Assembly: GCF_031755915.1 (NCBI RefSeq)
Contig: NC_083380.1
Coordinates: forward strand, 13,454,001-13,518,000
Direction of reading: 5' to 3'
Length of the DNA stretch: 64,000 nucleotides
DNA from: Ziziphus jujuba
Lineage: Eukaryota > Streptophyta > Magnoliopsida > Rosales > Rhamnaceae
A program made the position numbers and the translations under genes. Below the pieces are notes generated by a model. That model worked only from the letters and a program-made list of their open reading frames with translations, had not been told where the DNA came from and made no database searches. Positions 23,085-36,362 of this stretch are shown here, one piece after another. Positions within the stretch are counted from its first letter, which is position 1; every line of letters begins with the position of its first letter.

Positions 23085-25775
23085 CCCAACCCTTGACGGG
23101 ATGCATCACAATAGACTTCAAAACCTTCATTCCCATTAGGTAAAGTTAAGACAGGTGTGGATGTAAACCTTTGCTTCAATTCCTGAAAACTCTATTCACA
23201 CCTGTCTGTCCAGCTAAATTCAACTTTCTTTTCGGTTAAGTTATGAAGAGGTCCAGCAATTCTCGAAAACCCTTCTATAAAACAACGGTAGTATCCCACT
23301 AACCCAAGAAAACTTCGTATTTCCCTCACAGTGGTAGGGCGCTCGCAACTCAAAACTGCCTTCACCTTATCAGGGTCCACATAGATACCTTCGGCTGACA
23401 CGATATGTCCAAGAAAACCCACTTGATTTAACCAGAACTCGAACTTGTCGAATTTAACATAAAGCTGATGCTGTCTTAGAGTTTGGAGCACTCTCTTCAA
23501 ATGCCCTACGTGCTCCTCTTGGCTCCTAGAATAGATCAGGATGTCATCTATAAATACAATGACGAAACGATCCAAGTACGGACGAAACAACCGGTTCATC
23601 AAATCCATAAAAGCTGCTGGGGCATTTGTAAGTCCGAATGACATCACTAGGAACTCATAATGTCCGTACCTCGTCCTAAAGGCAGTCTTAGGAATATCCG
23701 ACTCTCGGATCCTTAACTAATGATACCCAGACCTTAAGTCGATCTTGGAAAACACTTTGGCACCTTGGAGTTGGTCAAATAGATCATCTATCCTTGGCAA
23801 CGGGTAACGATTAGGGATAGTCACCTTGTTAAGTTGTCGGTAGTCGATGCACAGTCTTAGACTACCATCCTTCTTCTTCACAAACAATACTGGAGCTCCC
23901 CATGGCGATATGCTTGGTCTAATAAACCCCTTATCTACTAAATCTTGCAATTGGACCTTTAGCTCCCTTAACTCTGCTGGAGCCATCCGATACGGTGGTA
24001 GAGAAATAGGCACGGTACCCGGAATTAATTCAATGGAAAAGTCAACTTCCCTTTCTGTAGACAATCCCGGTAACTCCTCAGGAAACACATCCAGAAAATC
24101 CCTCACAACGGGCATGTCTTCCAATATGACCCCACTTACTCGGGTATCTATCACATGAGTTAAATACCCTTGGCAACCTTTATTCAGTAGCTTCTTGGCG
24201 GTGAGGGTAGATATTAATCTCGGCAAAGGCCTCCCAACTTCCCCACGGAATACCACTTCAGGCAAACCTGGCCTCCTAAATGTAACTTCTTTGCTATAAA
24301 AATCTACGGAAGCATGGTTCCTTGCTAACCAATCCATGTCCAAGATTACGTCAAGTCCGGATAGATCTAACAGGATCAAGTCCACTTCCATCACTTGATC
24401 TTCGACGCAAAAGAAACACTCCTTGATCAACTGGCTAGGCCATAAAGATTCTCCTACAGGAGTGGCTATTTCTAATAGACATCTTAAAGGAGTAGGGGTC
24501 ATACCGACCCGAGTGACGAATACTTTTGAGATGAACGAATGTGTTGCTCCTGGGTCTATAAGCATAAGTGCGTCATTACCAAAAATATTCAAAGTACTTG
24601 TAACAACGTCAGGTGTGGCCCGGGCTTCCTGCTGCATCATAGCAAACACTCGACCTTGACCTGTTTGCTGGGGCTTCCTTCCTCTACCTCGATTCGATCC
24701 TGCAGACGGTTGGGCCGATCCCGAAGAACCTCCTACTGCTTGAGTCCCCTGGGAACTCTGACCCTGAAATACACCAGTATGTTGTGCTCGCCGACCTGCC
24801 CCTAGCACACTGCCACTACCATAAGGGCACTCCCTCCTTATGTGGCCTGGCTGCCCACACTGAAAACATATGCCATCCATCTAGCACTGCCCAGAATGCT
24901 TCCTCTTACAAATCGGACAAGTCCGCATAGGACCAAAGTGTGACTGCTGTAGAGCATGTATCCCCACTGATCGAATGGCGAGCTGTCTGGGGCATACGAT
25001 AAGTGCCTCTCCACTGAAATCTGCCTCGTGGGCTCGGTCCACCACTACTCGATGAGCCTGAACTATGGCTCTTCTTGGATGCTCCCTGACTAGGTGCCCC
25101 ACTATATGAACCTTCAAATGATCTACGGCTCGAGGGTTTGCGCATCTCCACCTACCTCTCTAGCTCCAGCGCTGCATCCTTAGCTGACTAATAGGTAGGA
25201 TGCACTGATCCAGCAAGGGTAAGGGCTATGTTTTCGTTCAAACCATCTATGAACCTCACCTTCTTCACATGGTCGTCGGGAATCATGTGCATGCAGAATT
25301 CGGATAGTTCTCGAAACTTTCTCTCGTACTCGGACACAGTCATGTTCCCTTATCGCAGCTCCTCGAACTCTCTCCTTCTTGCCTCACGGTAGGCAGGAGG
25401 ACAATATTCGGTAGTGAAGGCAACCTTAAACTGATCCCATGTATGCCTTCTACGAGTCTTTTCTACTTTCCACCACTTCTGGGCGTCTCCTTCAAACATG
25501 AAACCAGAGATCCTAACCATATCTTCGTCGGGACACTGTATCCCTTCTTTTAGGATTTTCTCCATGTTGGATAGCGAATTCATAGCTGCAGCTGGGCCTT
25601 GGCTTCCATCGAAATTCACGGCTCCCAATCATCGAGCCTGATCCACGGATTGATTACTAAAGCTTGAACTCCCTAAGGCTCGAGTTAGTTGAGAGACAAG
25701 ATGTCTAATGCTCGATCGATTCCCAGAGCTCTCAACTAAGTGTTCCCGAGTACTACGTGCATCCCACCTACGCAT
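23085..25775 (-). pseudogene. gag, protease and reverse transcriptase of the Tekay-like element
   Basis: Minus strand. Gag starts at ATG 25775 (MRRWDARSTREHL) and soon meets a TGA; the capsid-like part (25350-25628) includes MFEGDAQKWWK. A zinc knuckle ([14 protein letters not shown]) lies just below 24870, and the aspartic protease motif ([12 protein letters not shown], in place of DTGA) follows. The RT begins with [12 protein letters not shown] and reaches DLRSGYH, where a TAG interrupts it near 23717. The downstream RT half (23192-23647) holds [10 protein letters not shown], the polymerase active site. Several stops make it non-functional. Confidence 0.85.
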
Positions 25776-25900
25776 CGTAGCAAATTCTGAAGAAACAAAC
25801 AAGAGTTTAGAAATAAAGACACTTAAGCACGATTACAAAAGGGAGAATTATACAGATGGGCTATACAGCAATGCACAGTCCCTTAGGATTATAAGAACCT

Positions 25901-25914
25901 ATGCTCTGATACCA
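25901..25914 (-). promoter_or_regulatory. primer-binding site (initiator-Met tRNA type)
   Basis: The minus strand reads TGGTATCAGAGCAT two bases inside the 5' LTR end, the usual plant initiator-methionine tRNA primer site. Confidence 0.9.
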
Positions 25915-25916
25915 AC

Positions 25917-28760
25917 TGTCAGGACCCGTCCAAAATTCCTCACTGGAACCCTAGACAAGCCCTGATCCCAGGAAAACCCTACCAGACCCTCCAATGGAAA
26001 ATCCGGCAGAACCTCCCCTAAGAGTTGGACTTACCACAAATTTCCTGCACTAAAAACACACTACTAAATTCATCCCCTTATTCCTCCCACATTACTACAA
26101 GTTGATTCCACAAATTTACAGCACTCCAAATGAATAACAGTAATCCAGTGCATAATTAATACATAAATGTCCGAGACAGTATACAGAGCTTCATGAAGTA
26201 CTATTAAGCCTAGAATACAACAAGGATGAAAGAAATATTACAATTGCAATAAATGAAGATAAAGGTAACTTCTCGAGCTAAGACAGCGACAGAGATTAGG
26301 TTCGCCCCGGAAGAACGTCTACCACCCCTTGCACCTAAGGGAACAGAATTTAAAAATATGAGATGCTAATCATCTCAGTGAGTGACCCTATCTACTGAAC
26401 GCTTTTAATATTAATAATATAACAAATAAAGGGATTTAATTAATAGCAACAATTAAACAAATAAATAATGATAAACAATTGAAAGTAATAATTTCTCTCA
26501 AAACTCTCACTATTCACTCCGTTGGGAATGTTCCCTTTTTAAAACATTTTCATAAAACCCAATAGTCGTATTTCCCGAAAACCAAGGGATCAATTAATTT
26601 AATAAATAATAATTAAATAACCCAAATATAAATAAAATGTAATAAAATATAATAAATAATATTTGAACACTTTAGGGTTTGAAATTTCTATCAGAAAATT
26701 TATACTTGACGCACCACACCATATACCAGTGATGCCCTCCGATTCCCAGCGTCCCGAGCACCGACTGGCGGGGAGATTAAAGAGAGAAACTTGCATACGG
26801 CGCTTCGGCGTCCTGACAGCACCGCTGCTGAAACCGTCATCCCGGCCACAGAGGGGGGTGGCTGATGCGCAATATATAAGACTTGCTTGCCTTCGGTCCA
26901 ATGGCAAATCACGGGAGACATAATAACTTGCGCGCTAATCCACATACACAACCAGAACACCAATACTATATGAGTGCGTCTAAAACCAATTATTAAATTT
27001 CTTATTACCGTACCGATTTTCCAAAAATCACCGTGGGAATTATACCGATTTTCAAACTCACCATCCCACATTTTCCTTTAACATTTCCGGTACGAAACCA
27101 TCGATAACAATATACAAATAATTTTTCTCGTAACACGAGGTTCAACAAATAATATTCCACGGACATAATTATCAAATTTGAAACCACCAATTTAAACAAA
27201 TAATTTCTTAGAATATTTAAACCAATTATGCCCAAAAAAAATATTAAAATCCAGGTACGATTTATTACTGAAAATACCTTGCTCATGCGTAATAAATACA
27301 ATTAAATCATAAAAAAATAATAATCGGGAATTTCTTAATAACCCAAAATTCCGTTTAGCATCAATGGGTATATATATATATAAAATAATACCTTTTTCCT
27401 AATTATATATTTAAATTCCACCACATGAGCAAATTCTAGATATCAAATTAACACAACATAAATATAATTAATTGCCCAAAATAGTTTTCAAGGTGGGTCA
27501 CTGACCTTAAGCACGTATATCAATCAAGATCCTCCACAGGATCAACTCCACTATCCACACGTGCACCTAAAACATACACAATACACCAAACGAAATATAT
27601 TAATATTTTAATCGGGTAACACCCAAATGGGTACCCGGGGAGCGAACACAAACGACAACCAAAATTGACAAGTAATATACCAAATCGAAGCTTGAGTGAC
27701 GAGGATTACAAATCCGGTCTCACTTCCCGGAGATCGAACCCGAGGTGGTCGGAATCTTGCCAGAAAGCTTTTAGGATTCAACTATTCGATTCTCTCAAAC
27801 CATCGCAAATTGGAGGAAAAGGACACCGGATTTGGATTCAGAGGGTCGGAATTAGTGGAGAGGGACCCGAGACGGGACTGGGTACTAACCGGAACAGGAA
27901 TTTCTCCGGCGAGCCGTTGCGGTCACGGGCAACCGTCGCCGCCGCCGGCGCGTGCGATGGCTGATGGCCAAGATTTTTGGAGGTTTTGTAGCTTGAAGGG
28001 AGAGGGTCTCAACGATACCGGCGGTGACAAGAATGGAGGCTGGAATGTGGAAATCTCGACAGTTGAAGGAATCGGTGCCGCTGTAGGAAAAAGCCCCGAT
28101 CCAGGCGTGTCGCCGGTCGGTTGGCCTTGAAATTTTGGGGTTTGGCCGGGAATGGAGAGGCGCTCCCGTCTAGCCAGCTCGTGTGGCAAGAATCGGCCAA
28201 AAACTTTGACAACTCTGGTGGCTGGCGATTCTCTCTCTCCTCTCTCTCTTTCTCTCTCCTCCCCCGTCGTTTTGCCCAATAAAAGCCACAGTGGGTGACA
28301 CTGTTCACCCATGTGGACCACTCAGATGTCGACAAGTGGCGTCACTGTGCACTTAAGCCAAATATAATAAAATATTACTATATTCGAAAAACTTCACATG
28401 TCTATAACTTTTTAACCAGATGTCCAATGTAAGCGTGCCGCTAGTGTATGAACTCGTATCGACGAGTACTTTACAACCATATGAAAGTCAAAACAAAATT
28501 CTACAATGATAAAAAGTCAACTCCAGGCACCTTTTGGACAGTTTGCACCTCGATTTGTTTTACCCATAACTTTCAAACTAGAGCTCCGTTTTCGATGTGC
28601 TACCAGTCTACGAACTCGAGGCATCATGTACTTCGCCACGATACCATGGTCAACGAGAAATTTCAATTGGAACAAAAAGTCAACTTTTGACCCACTTGGT
28701 CAACGGTCAACCTCGATCAACGTGTAAGAATTCCGACGTGATTTGGGGCGGGGTGTTACA
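25917..28760 (-). repeat. 5' LTR of the Tekay-like element (L1 copy F)
   Basis: 2844 bp, from TGTCAGGACCCGTCC to GGGGTGTTACA. It directly follows the PBS and pairs with 12477-15326. It contains the shared TA microsatellite near 27369-27382 at the same place as the other member of the pair (13922-13938), which supports their joint origin. Confidence 0.88.
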
Positions 28761-31700
28761 ATATACAGAGCATTATACAAATAAATGTGTCATTAATACA
28801 GTGGCAGATAAAGAAGCAATACAAGATGAAGAGGAAAAGGGGAGGAAATGCTTCTTGGACTTTCGGCAATGAACTGAGACGTCAGGCTCGCCCCGGACGA
28901 TCAACGTCTCCCAATCCTTGTACCTAGGGCAACGAAATTTAGAAATATGAGATGCTAATCATCTCAGTGAGTGACCCTATCTATTGTATAGTTATAATGC
29001 AACGTTAATTATAGTACATTTGGTTAATTAAGAATAAATAAGTAAATAAATAATAATTAATTGAAAATAATATTTTCTCTCAAAACCCTCACGATTCACT
29101 CAGTTGGAAAAGTTTTCCTTTTAAAACATTTTCGCAAAATCCGTTATTCGTATTCCCCGAAAACCAAGGAAACAATTAGTTAACTAAATATCAAATAAAA
29201 TATAATAAATCATGCATCTAAAATTTATAATGACAATAAAATAGGAATAGAAATAAAAATAATTTCGTAACAATTACTAATTGATTAATAAATGTCATTA
29301 ACAAATAATATACAAGAATTTAAAGATCCAAAATTTATAATGGAAATATAGAATAAGACATCATTGGATACAATAAATAAAATCATAAATAAACTTATAT
29401 TAAAGAAATTTGGCATAAGAACAAAAATAAACCCAATATATAAATTATAAAATTTATTAATTAAATCAATGAAATAATCAAAGAAACATTTTAAATCAAT
29501 TTAAACATCGATATAAAACAAATGATAAAAATATAATAGAATTTATTTTAAAATACCAAATTATTTAAATGATAAAATCAAGGCAAATAACTTTTAAACA
29601 TTTATGAGAATAAATAATAAAATCACGATATCAATTTCATAAAATTTGTGTAAAGCTTTAAATTTAAATAAATAATAAAAACAACATTAACTACATTCCA
29701 ATTTAAATACTGCTTTAAAACTTTAGGAATTGAAATTTATATCAGAAAAATAATTACTTGACGCACCACACTATATACTAGTGATGTCCCACGATACCCA
29801 GCGTCCCGAGCACCGTGTAACGGGAAGTTAAAGAAAGAAACTTGCATATGATCGTTTCGGTGTCCCGACAGTGTCGCTACTTAAACTGTCATCAAGGCCA
29901 TGGAAGGGAGCGGCTTATGGCCAATATCAAACTTGCCTGCCCTCGGTCCGATGGCAACTCACGGGAGACATTATAACTTGCGCGCTCATCCACATATACA
30001 GTATAGAACACCAGTACTGTATGATTGCGTCTAAAACAGATAACCAAATTTATTATTAAAATACACAATTTTTTCCAAAATTCACCATGGGAATTATACC
30101 ACTTTTCAAATTCACATCCTACATTTTTTTCTTTAATATCACCAGCATGAATACTTCGATAATATATATAATTTTTCTCATATCACAAAATCCATCGATA
30201 CAATTATAAAAATTTTCAAATCCATCAACTTTCATTTCCATCAACTCAAATATACAATTTTCCAATGGCATAAATATTTTTGAAACATAATTCTTTAAAA
30301 CAATATTTTTCTCCAATCTTCAAAATCCATTTAAATCAACAAATCCTTAAAACCACATAAATTTCATATATAATTAATTCATATAATTGTGCACAATAAT
30401 TGAATAATAACCATAGCAATAATTAAAATAAATCAAACCACAATTTCTTTAAATTCGCAAATATATTATTTTGGCACCAAAACATATATTAAAAACATTA
30501 TAAATTAGCCATACAATTTATATGGAAATTCTCTTAATATCAAATACATAAAACATATTTATCAATTATTTAATTATGAAATATTCCAACAATGAAATTT
30601 GATAAAATTTACCAAAATCTCATATTCCTTAAAACCAAAATATTTTATAATGCACAAATATATAATTCCATTCAATTTTGGCACCAAAATTCCAAATATA
30701 AATTTACTAAATATTCAACACATCAAACATATTTTTCAAACAACCAATTTACACAAAATATATATATTTTAACATCCCAAAATAATTTTGAAGGTGGGTC
30801 ACTCACCTCGAGCACGCAATTAATCCAAGATCCTCCATGAGATCAATTCCATGACACACACGTGCTCCTAGAACAACAATATTACACCACTCAAATAAAT
30901 TAATATTTTATTCGGATAAATAATACCCGGTACCCTGGGGATTTAACACAAACGTTAACCAAAATTTATGAATAATATACCGAAACGAAGCTTATGGAAT
31001 GAGGATCACATTACCGGCCTCCATTGACCCCAATTCTACCGGTGGTGGTCGGAATTTGCCCGTGAAGTACCGGCCGAATTTCACCTCCTCATAACTCACG
31101 AACCACTTCGAATTTAAACAATTGGAGACCATATTTGAACTCATAGGACCCAAAATAGGGGGAAAGGGATGGAAGACCGGACTGGGTTGGTCGAAAACGG
31201 CGAGAATTGCCGGAAAAACTCAACCTACCATCGCCGACTTCACCTGCCCGATCTGGGCGCGTCCGGTGGCGTCTGGCCAGGACATTTGGAGGTCGGCGTC
31301 TCCGAGGACTGGGCTCCTTCCCTGGCCGGTGCGTGTGGCTGTCCGGCCACTTAAATCCAGCCAAAACAATCAGTCAAAGAGAGAGGGGGAGAGAGTCAAA
31401 GGAGAGAGAGAGAGAGAGAGAGAGAAATCCTTGCTGGTGCTTGACGGGCTCGAGGAAGAAGGAGAAGGGAAAGAAAGGAAAAGAAAAGAAAAGAAAGGTG
31501 TTTTCCCACGTGGGGAAAAGGAAAAAAAAGAAAAAGATGTAAAAATAAAATAATATTATAGTATAAAATAATAACAAAATAATATGGTATTTAATCATAG
31601 TTGACATGTGGCATCTCACCATTGTGACACATGGCACCTTTTATTAAGTCACACGTGGCACACTGTTCACATATTAAAAAATAATATTAAAATAATACTG

Positions 31701-32095
31701 TATTTGAAAAATTTTACAGATCCATAACTTTCAAACCACATGTCCAAATTGGATGTGCTGCTAATCTACAGACTCGTATCGACGAGTACTTCACAACCAT
31801 GCATGAGTCAAAGCTCAACTTTACATGAATAAAAAGTCAACTCCGGCACTCTTTGGACAATTTGGACCTCAACTTGTTTTGCTCATAACTTTCAAACCGT
31901 AGCTCCATTTTTGACGTGCTACTAGTCTATGAACTCGTGACAATGTGTGCTTTTTAACGGTACCTCGGTCAATGTGAAATTCCATCAAGAACAAAAAGTC
32001 AACATTTGACCCCTTCTTGATCAACAACGGTCAAACTCGGTCAACCTTGGTCAAATTTGAGAAATTTTCTGTGTACTTCGAGACAGGGTGTGACA
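28761..32095 (-). mobile_element. outer L1 LTR (copy B), part 2
   Basis: Continues from 12476 and ends at GGGTGTGACA (32086-32095), followed by ATCTTCCCCCTTAC, a polypurine tract in reverse. This shows that B was a 3' LTR of a minus-strand element. Combined length is about 3.6 kb; it is more diverged and AT-richer than the other copies. It carries a GA tract near 31370-31425 and an A/G-rich tract near 31450-31540. Confidence 0.8.
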
Positions 32096-33430
32096 ATCTT
32101 CCCCCTTACAAAAATTTCGTCCTCGAAATTTTATACTTCACAAAAACGCATAAGAATATTGGTTGCGGATTTATACATTGTAATAGAATATTTTTTGTAA
32201 AATGTAAATATTATATCTCTCATAATAACAATTTTAATTAATCTTTTTCGTAAAATATACTTGGAAATTATTTATATGTGTTTCCTTTGTCTCTCTGTTG
32301 GTTCGTCCACTCTGAGGCCAACATTATCTGTATACACAATGACCATTGGAAAGTTTCTCTATATATAGCTAGGAAATAATTTGTTTCTCAACACAAAAAG
32401 CTAAGAAGAAAAGGAATATATAAGTCAGCTATCCCCTAGAGTTCCCCTGACCGCTTCACTGGAGCTCTTAATCCTCAGAATCAGACTAACTCTATATATG
32501 CATTATCATTCAAGATAGGGGTATTTTAAATTTAAGCTTAAACCTAACTTACATTATCAAGTCTGATTATCCAAAAGGCATAGATGGTAGCAGGCACAAT
32601 GACAACAGTGGAAAATGGCAGACAACAATAGTTGAGAGAAAATAGTAGCAGCAGCAGGAGAAAAAAACAAAGAGGTAAAATGAGACAAATTAAACAATGA
32701 CCAATCATTAATTGACATAGATCCAACTCCCATACATAGAGGAATAAAGGTATTGATCAATGACCAAATGGAAGATGGTGACTTCCCTCAGCAGGAAATC
32801 ACTGGAGTTTTTATGAGGAACTACAGATTAAACTACTCTTCATATAGAAATACACGCTGGCGCAATGAGTAGGCAATACACGTTGGCACTCCTAATTTAT
32901 TTTTAAGATTATTTTAATTATTTTAAAACTATTAAATAAAAAAAGGTACATACTTTGAAAATTGAAAGTTAAAATCTATATAAGTTTAAATCACCTAATG
33001 CATACAATTAAAATAAATTTACATACAACTAATCATAATAAATTCAGAAAATTTCACAATTTTTAAGCTTTCAACATAAAATTAATTTATTAATAATTTA
33101 TAATTAAACAATTTAAATATTATTATAATTTATCTCTTGCCGTATTTTTTATTTAATTCTAATTCATTATATTCTCCATCTAATTTATCTTCAATGTCAT
33201 TGATACAAAATCAAATTTTTTTTTTACTTCTTTATTTCAACTTGAGCACGGAGCTTTTCATATGTTTTTAACTCTTTTTTCTTTAAAAAAATATATTAAC
33301 TTTTAAAAAATTAATTTTGAAAAGGCTCACGTCTTTTTCGTTGAGCAACTTTTTTCCATGCTAGCCCATATGCAAGGCTTTTTTCCCTTTTTTTTTTCTT
33401 TTTTTTTTTTTGTTCACGTCTCATGCCTAA
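32096..33430. other. short element remnant, then AT-rich DNA without a recognised gene
   Basis: 32096 to about 32150 keeps the PPT and a bit of the internal 3' end (TTCGTCCTCGAAATTT) of the outer element. The rest has only short hydrophobic or low-complexity frames. I searched it by eye for the missing 5' half of the receptor kinase on the minus strand and could not recognise it. A T-rich tract lies near 33386-33412. Confidence 0.45.
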
Positions 33431-34842
33431 TGTAACACCCCGTCCCAAATCGCACCGGACTCCGTGCACGTTGATCGAGGTTGACCGTTGACCGAGCGGG
33501 TCAAAAATTGACTTTTTGCTCCAGTTGGAATTTCTAGTTGACCAGGGTACCGTGGCGAAGTGCATGATGCCCCGAGTTCGTAGACTAGTAGCACGTCGAA
33601 AACGGAGCTACGGTTTGAAAGTTATGGGCAAAACAAGTTGAAGTGCAAAAAGTCCAAAAGGTGCCGGGAGTTGACTTTTTCTTGAGATGTAATTTTGTTT
33701 TGACTTTAGTATGGTTGTAAAGTACTCGTCGATACGAGTTGATAGACTAGCGGCCCGCTTGAATCGGACGTTTGGTTAAAAAGTTATGGACGTTTCAAAA
33801 TTCACCGGATACCATATTATTTTATTATATCTGGCTTAAATGCACAGCGATGCCACGTGTCAGCTTTTGATTGGTCCACGTGGCATGAACAGTGTTACAC
33901 GGTGGCTTTTATTTGATAAAATTCTCGGGGAAGAGAGAGAAAGAGAGAGAGAATCCGACCGGCCATCGGAGATTTTCAAATTTTCTGGCCGATCTACTGT
34001 ACACACGCTGGCCAGAAAGATTCCCCTCCCCATTTCCAGCAAAACCTCAAAGTTTCACGGCGATTGGCCGCCGGACGCGCCCGGATCGAGCGTTGGAAGA
34101 TCGGCGGCGACTTTTTCCCTCCACCGCCGGCCACCACCGATTGGCCCATTTTCGGCCATTTTCCGGCCACACGCACCAGCTAGCCATCACCACCTCCTCA
34201 TGTCCGGCCGACCCACCAAATTTCACGGTCACCGGACCACCGATGCGCCGGGATCGGAGCGTTTTCCGGCGAGGGGCCGAAAATCTTCAAACCGTGATTT
34301 CTCCGCCGTTCGGCCTCCGTTTGCCTCACCACCTGTCCCATTGGATTGCTCTCCCCACGATCTACAAATCTGCAAAATATCACAGCCAACGGCCACCGCA
34401 CGCGCCGCCGCCGCCGACGGTTGCCGGTGACCGCGGCGGCTCGCCGGAAGTTACTGTTCCGACGAGTACCCAGTTTCCCGGTCGGCTCCAGTCCACTGTG
34501 TTCGACCTTCTGAACCTGAATCCGGCATCCGTTTTCGCCAATTCGCGACGGTTTTGGAGAATTGCGGAGCCGAAACCCGAAAAGCTTTCCAGCGAGATTC
34601 CGACCCCGTCGGGTCCGATCACCGGAAAGTAAGACCGAATCAGTGATCCTCATCACTCGAGCTTCGATTCGGTATATAACTCGTAACTTTTAGATATCGT
34701 TTGGTGTTCGCTCCCCGGGTACCCATTTGGGAATTATCCGAATAAAATATTAATATTTTTGGTTGGTACATTGTGGTTGTTGAGGTGCGCGTACGAGTGG
34801 TGGAGTTGATCCCGAGGAGGATCTTAGTTGATTTACGCGCTC

Positions 34843-34861
34843 AAGGTGAGTGACCCACCTT
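34843..34861 (+). other. conserved L1 inverted repeat with splice-donor core
   Basis: AAGGTGAGTGACCCACCTT: a 6-bp stem (AAGGTG/CACCTT) around AGTGACC, with the strong 5' splice consensus AGGTGAGT inside. The same sequence, or one with a single change, occurs in every L1 copy that covers this region (for example 3510-3528 and 61761-61779). Confidence 0.6.
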
Positions 34862-35906
34862 CAAAAATTATTTTGGTCAATTAATTATGTTTATTTGGTA
34901 TTTAAATTGATATTTAAATTATGCTCATGTGGTGTGATTTAATTATGAATTATATTGTGGTTTAATTTATTGTGCATGAGCAAAGTGTATTTCGGTAGTA
35001 TTTGTACGTGGTTTCAAATATGACTTTTCGGGCATAACTGGGTTAAATATTTTACGAAAATATTTGTTTAAATTTTATAAATTATGCCCGCAGTATTTTT
35101 ATGGTTGCATCTCGTACTTCGAGAAAATTGTGGTTTGTTGGTTATCAATGTTTCGTACCGGTTTATTAAATAAAAATATGTGGGATGGTAAGTGTGAGAA
35201 TTTAATGTATTTCCCACGGTAATTTTGGAAAACGGTACGGTTGGTTAATAATGTTTATTTTTAGATGCACTCATACAGTATTGGTGTTCTGGTGTATGGA
35301 CACGTGGTAGCGCGCAAGTATTATGTGGTTTAGCGCGCAGGTATTATTTCTCCCGTTGTTGCCATTGGACCGTGGGCAGGGAAGTTTGTTATTGGCCACA
35401 GCCGCCCCCCTCCTTGGCCGGGAGATGGTTTCAGCAGCGGTACTGTCGGGACGCCGAAGTGCCATTTGCAAGTTTCTCTCTTTAACCCCCCCGCCAGTCG
35501 GTGCTCGGGACGCTGGGTATCGGAGGGCATCACCGGTATATGGTGTGGTGCGTCAGGTGTAATTTGCAAATAAGGTTTTAAACCCCAAAGGTGTTCAAAA
35601 ATTATTTACTATAAATTATTACATTTTAATTATATATTGGGGTATGTATTTATTTATTTATTTATTGTTTATCAAATGGTTTAATCCCTTGGTTTTCGAG
35701 AAGTACGTACATCAGGTTTTGTGAAAAGGTTTTAAAAAGGGAACATTTCAAACGGAGCGATTGGTGAGAGTTTTGAGGGAAATTATTATTTCCAACAGTT
35801 ATTATTATTCATTTATTAATTGTTGGTATTTATTCAATTTCCTTAATTGTTATTATTATTATTATTTTATTATCATTAAAAGTGTTCAGTAGTTAGGGTT
35901 ACTCAT

Positions 35907-35925
35907 TGAGATGATTAGCATCTCA
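35907..35925 (+). other. conserved L1 inverted repeat TGAGATG-N5-CATCTCA
   Basis: TGAGATGATTAGCATCTCA has a perfect 7-bp stem and a 5-base loop, about 440 bp before the LTR 3' end. It is present in copies A, C, D, F, G, H, J, K and in B. Copy I has one change in the stem (near 54984) and copy E one change (near 20577). Confidence 0.6.
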
Positions 35926-36362
35926 CGTTTTTAAGTTCCGTTCCCTTAGGTGCAAGTGGTGGTAGATATTCTTCCGGAGCGAACCGAGTTTTCCACTGCT
36001 GTTGTGTTTCGAGAAGTACTTCTGTACTTTTTCATTTCAGTGTATTATTTCTTTCATCCTTGTTGTATTTCTGTTGATTAGCACTCGTTAAAGCTCTGTA
36101 TACTATTGGGACACTTATGTTTTATTCATGCACTGGATTGTTGTTATTATTTGAAGTGCTGAAAATTTGTGGAATCAATTTGTAGTTTGCGGGAGGAATA
36201 AGGGGATGAGTATAGAAGTGTGTTTTCAGTGCAGGTAATTTGTGGTAAGTCCATCCCTTAGGGGAGGTTCTGCCGGATTTTCCGTTGGAGGGTCCGGTAG
36301 GGTTTCCCTGGGATCAGAGCTTGTCTAGGGTTCCGGGGAGGAATTCTAGACGGGTCCTGACA

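Larger units (their letters stand above)
12477..28760 (-). mobile_element. Tekay-like Ty3/gypsy chromovirus, decayed and split by two solo LTRs
   Basis: A full element in minus orientation: 5' LTR at 25917-28760, PBS at 25901-25914, gag to chromodomain from 25775 down to 15391, PPT at 15328-15342 and 3' LTR at 12477-15326. The order PR-RT-RNase H-integrase marks Ty3/gypsy; the C-terminal chromodomain and long LTRs fit the Tekay (Del) clade. Removing the two solo LTRs (16855-19853, 20192-23079) leaves about 10.4 kb. The flanks are AGTAT (left) and ATATA (right), an imperfect duplication that fits the AGTAT of the outer LTR after loss of one G. Several in-frame stops show it is dead. Confidence 0.88.
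33431..36362 (+). mobile_element. solo LTR, L1 copy G, TSD CCTAA
   Basis: 2932 bp from TGTAACACCCCGTCCC to GGGTCCTGACA, flanked by CCTAA (33426-33430 and 36363-36367). Well preserved: G-box and CCAAT-like stretch near 33854-33885, GA tract near 33935, CCGG-rich island with an open frame at 33892-34632, and both conserved inverted repeats. It sits at the left edge of duplication block B. Confidence 0.95.

Noticed and set aside
32544..32760. Short hydrophobic minus-strand frame as the missing signal-peptide exon of the receptor kinase
   Set aside because: No family motif (such as a CG-x-x-x-I-x-x-PF stretch) follows it, and the distance and junctions do not fit.
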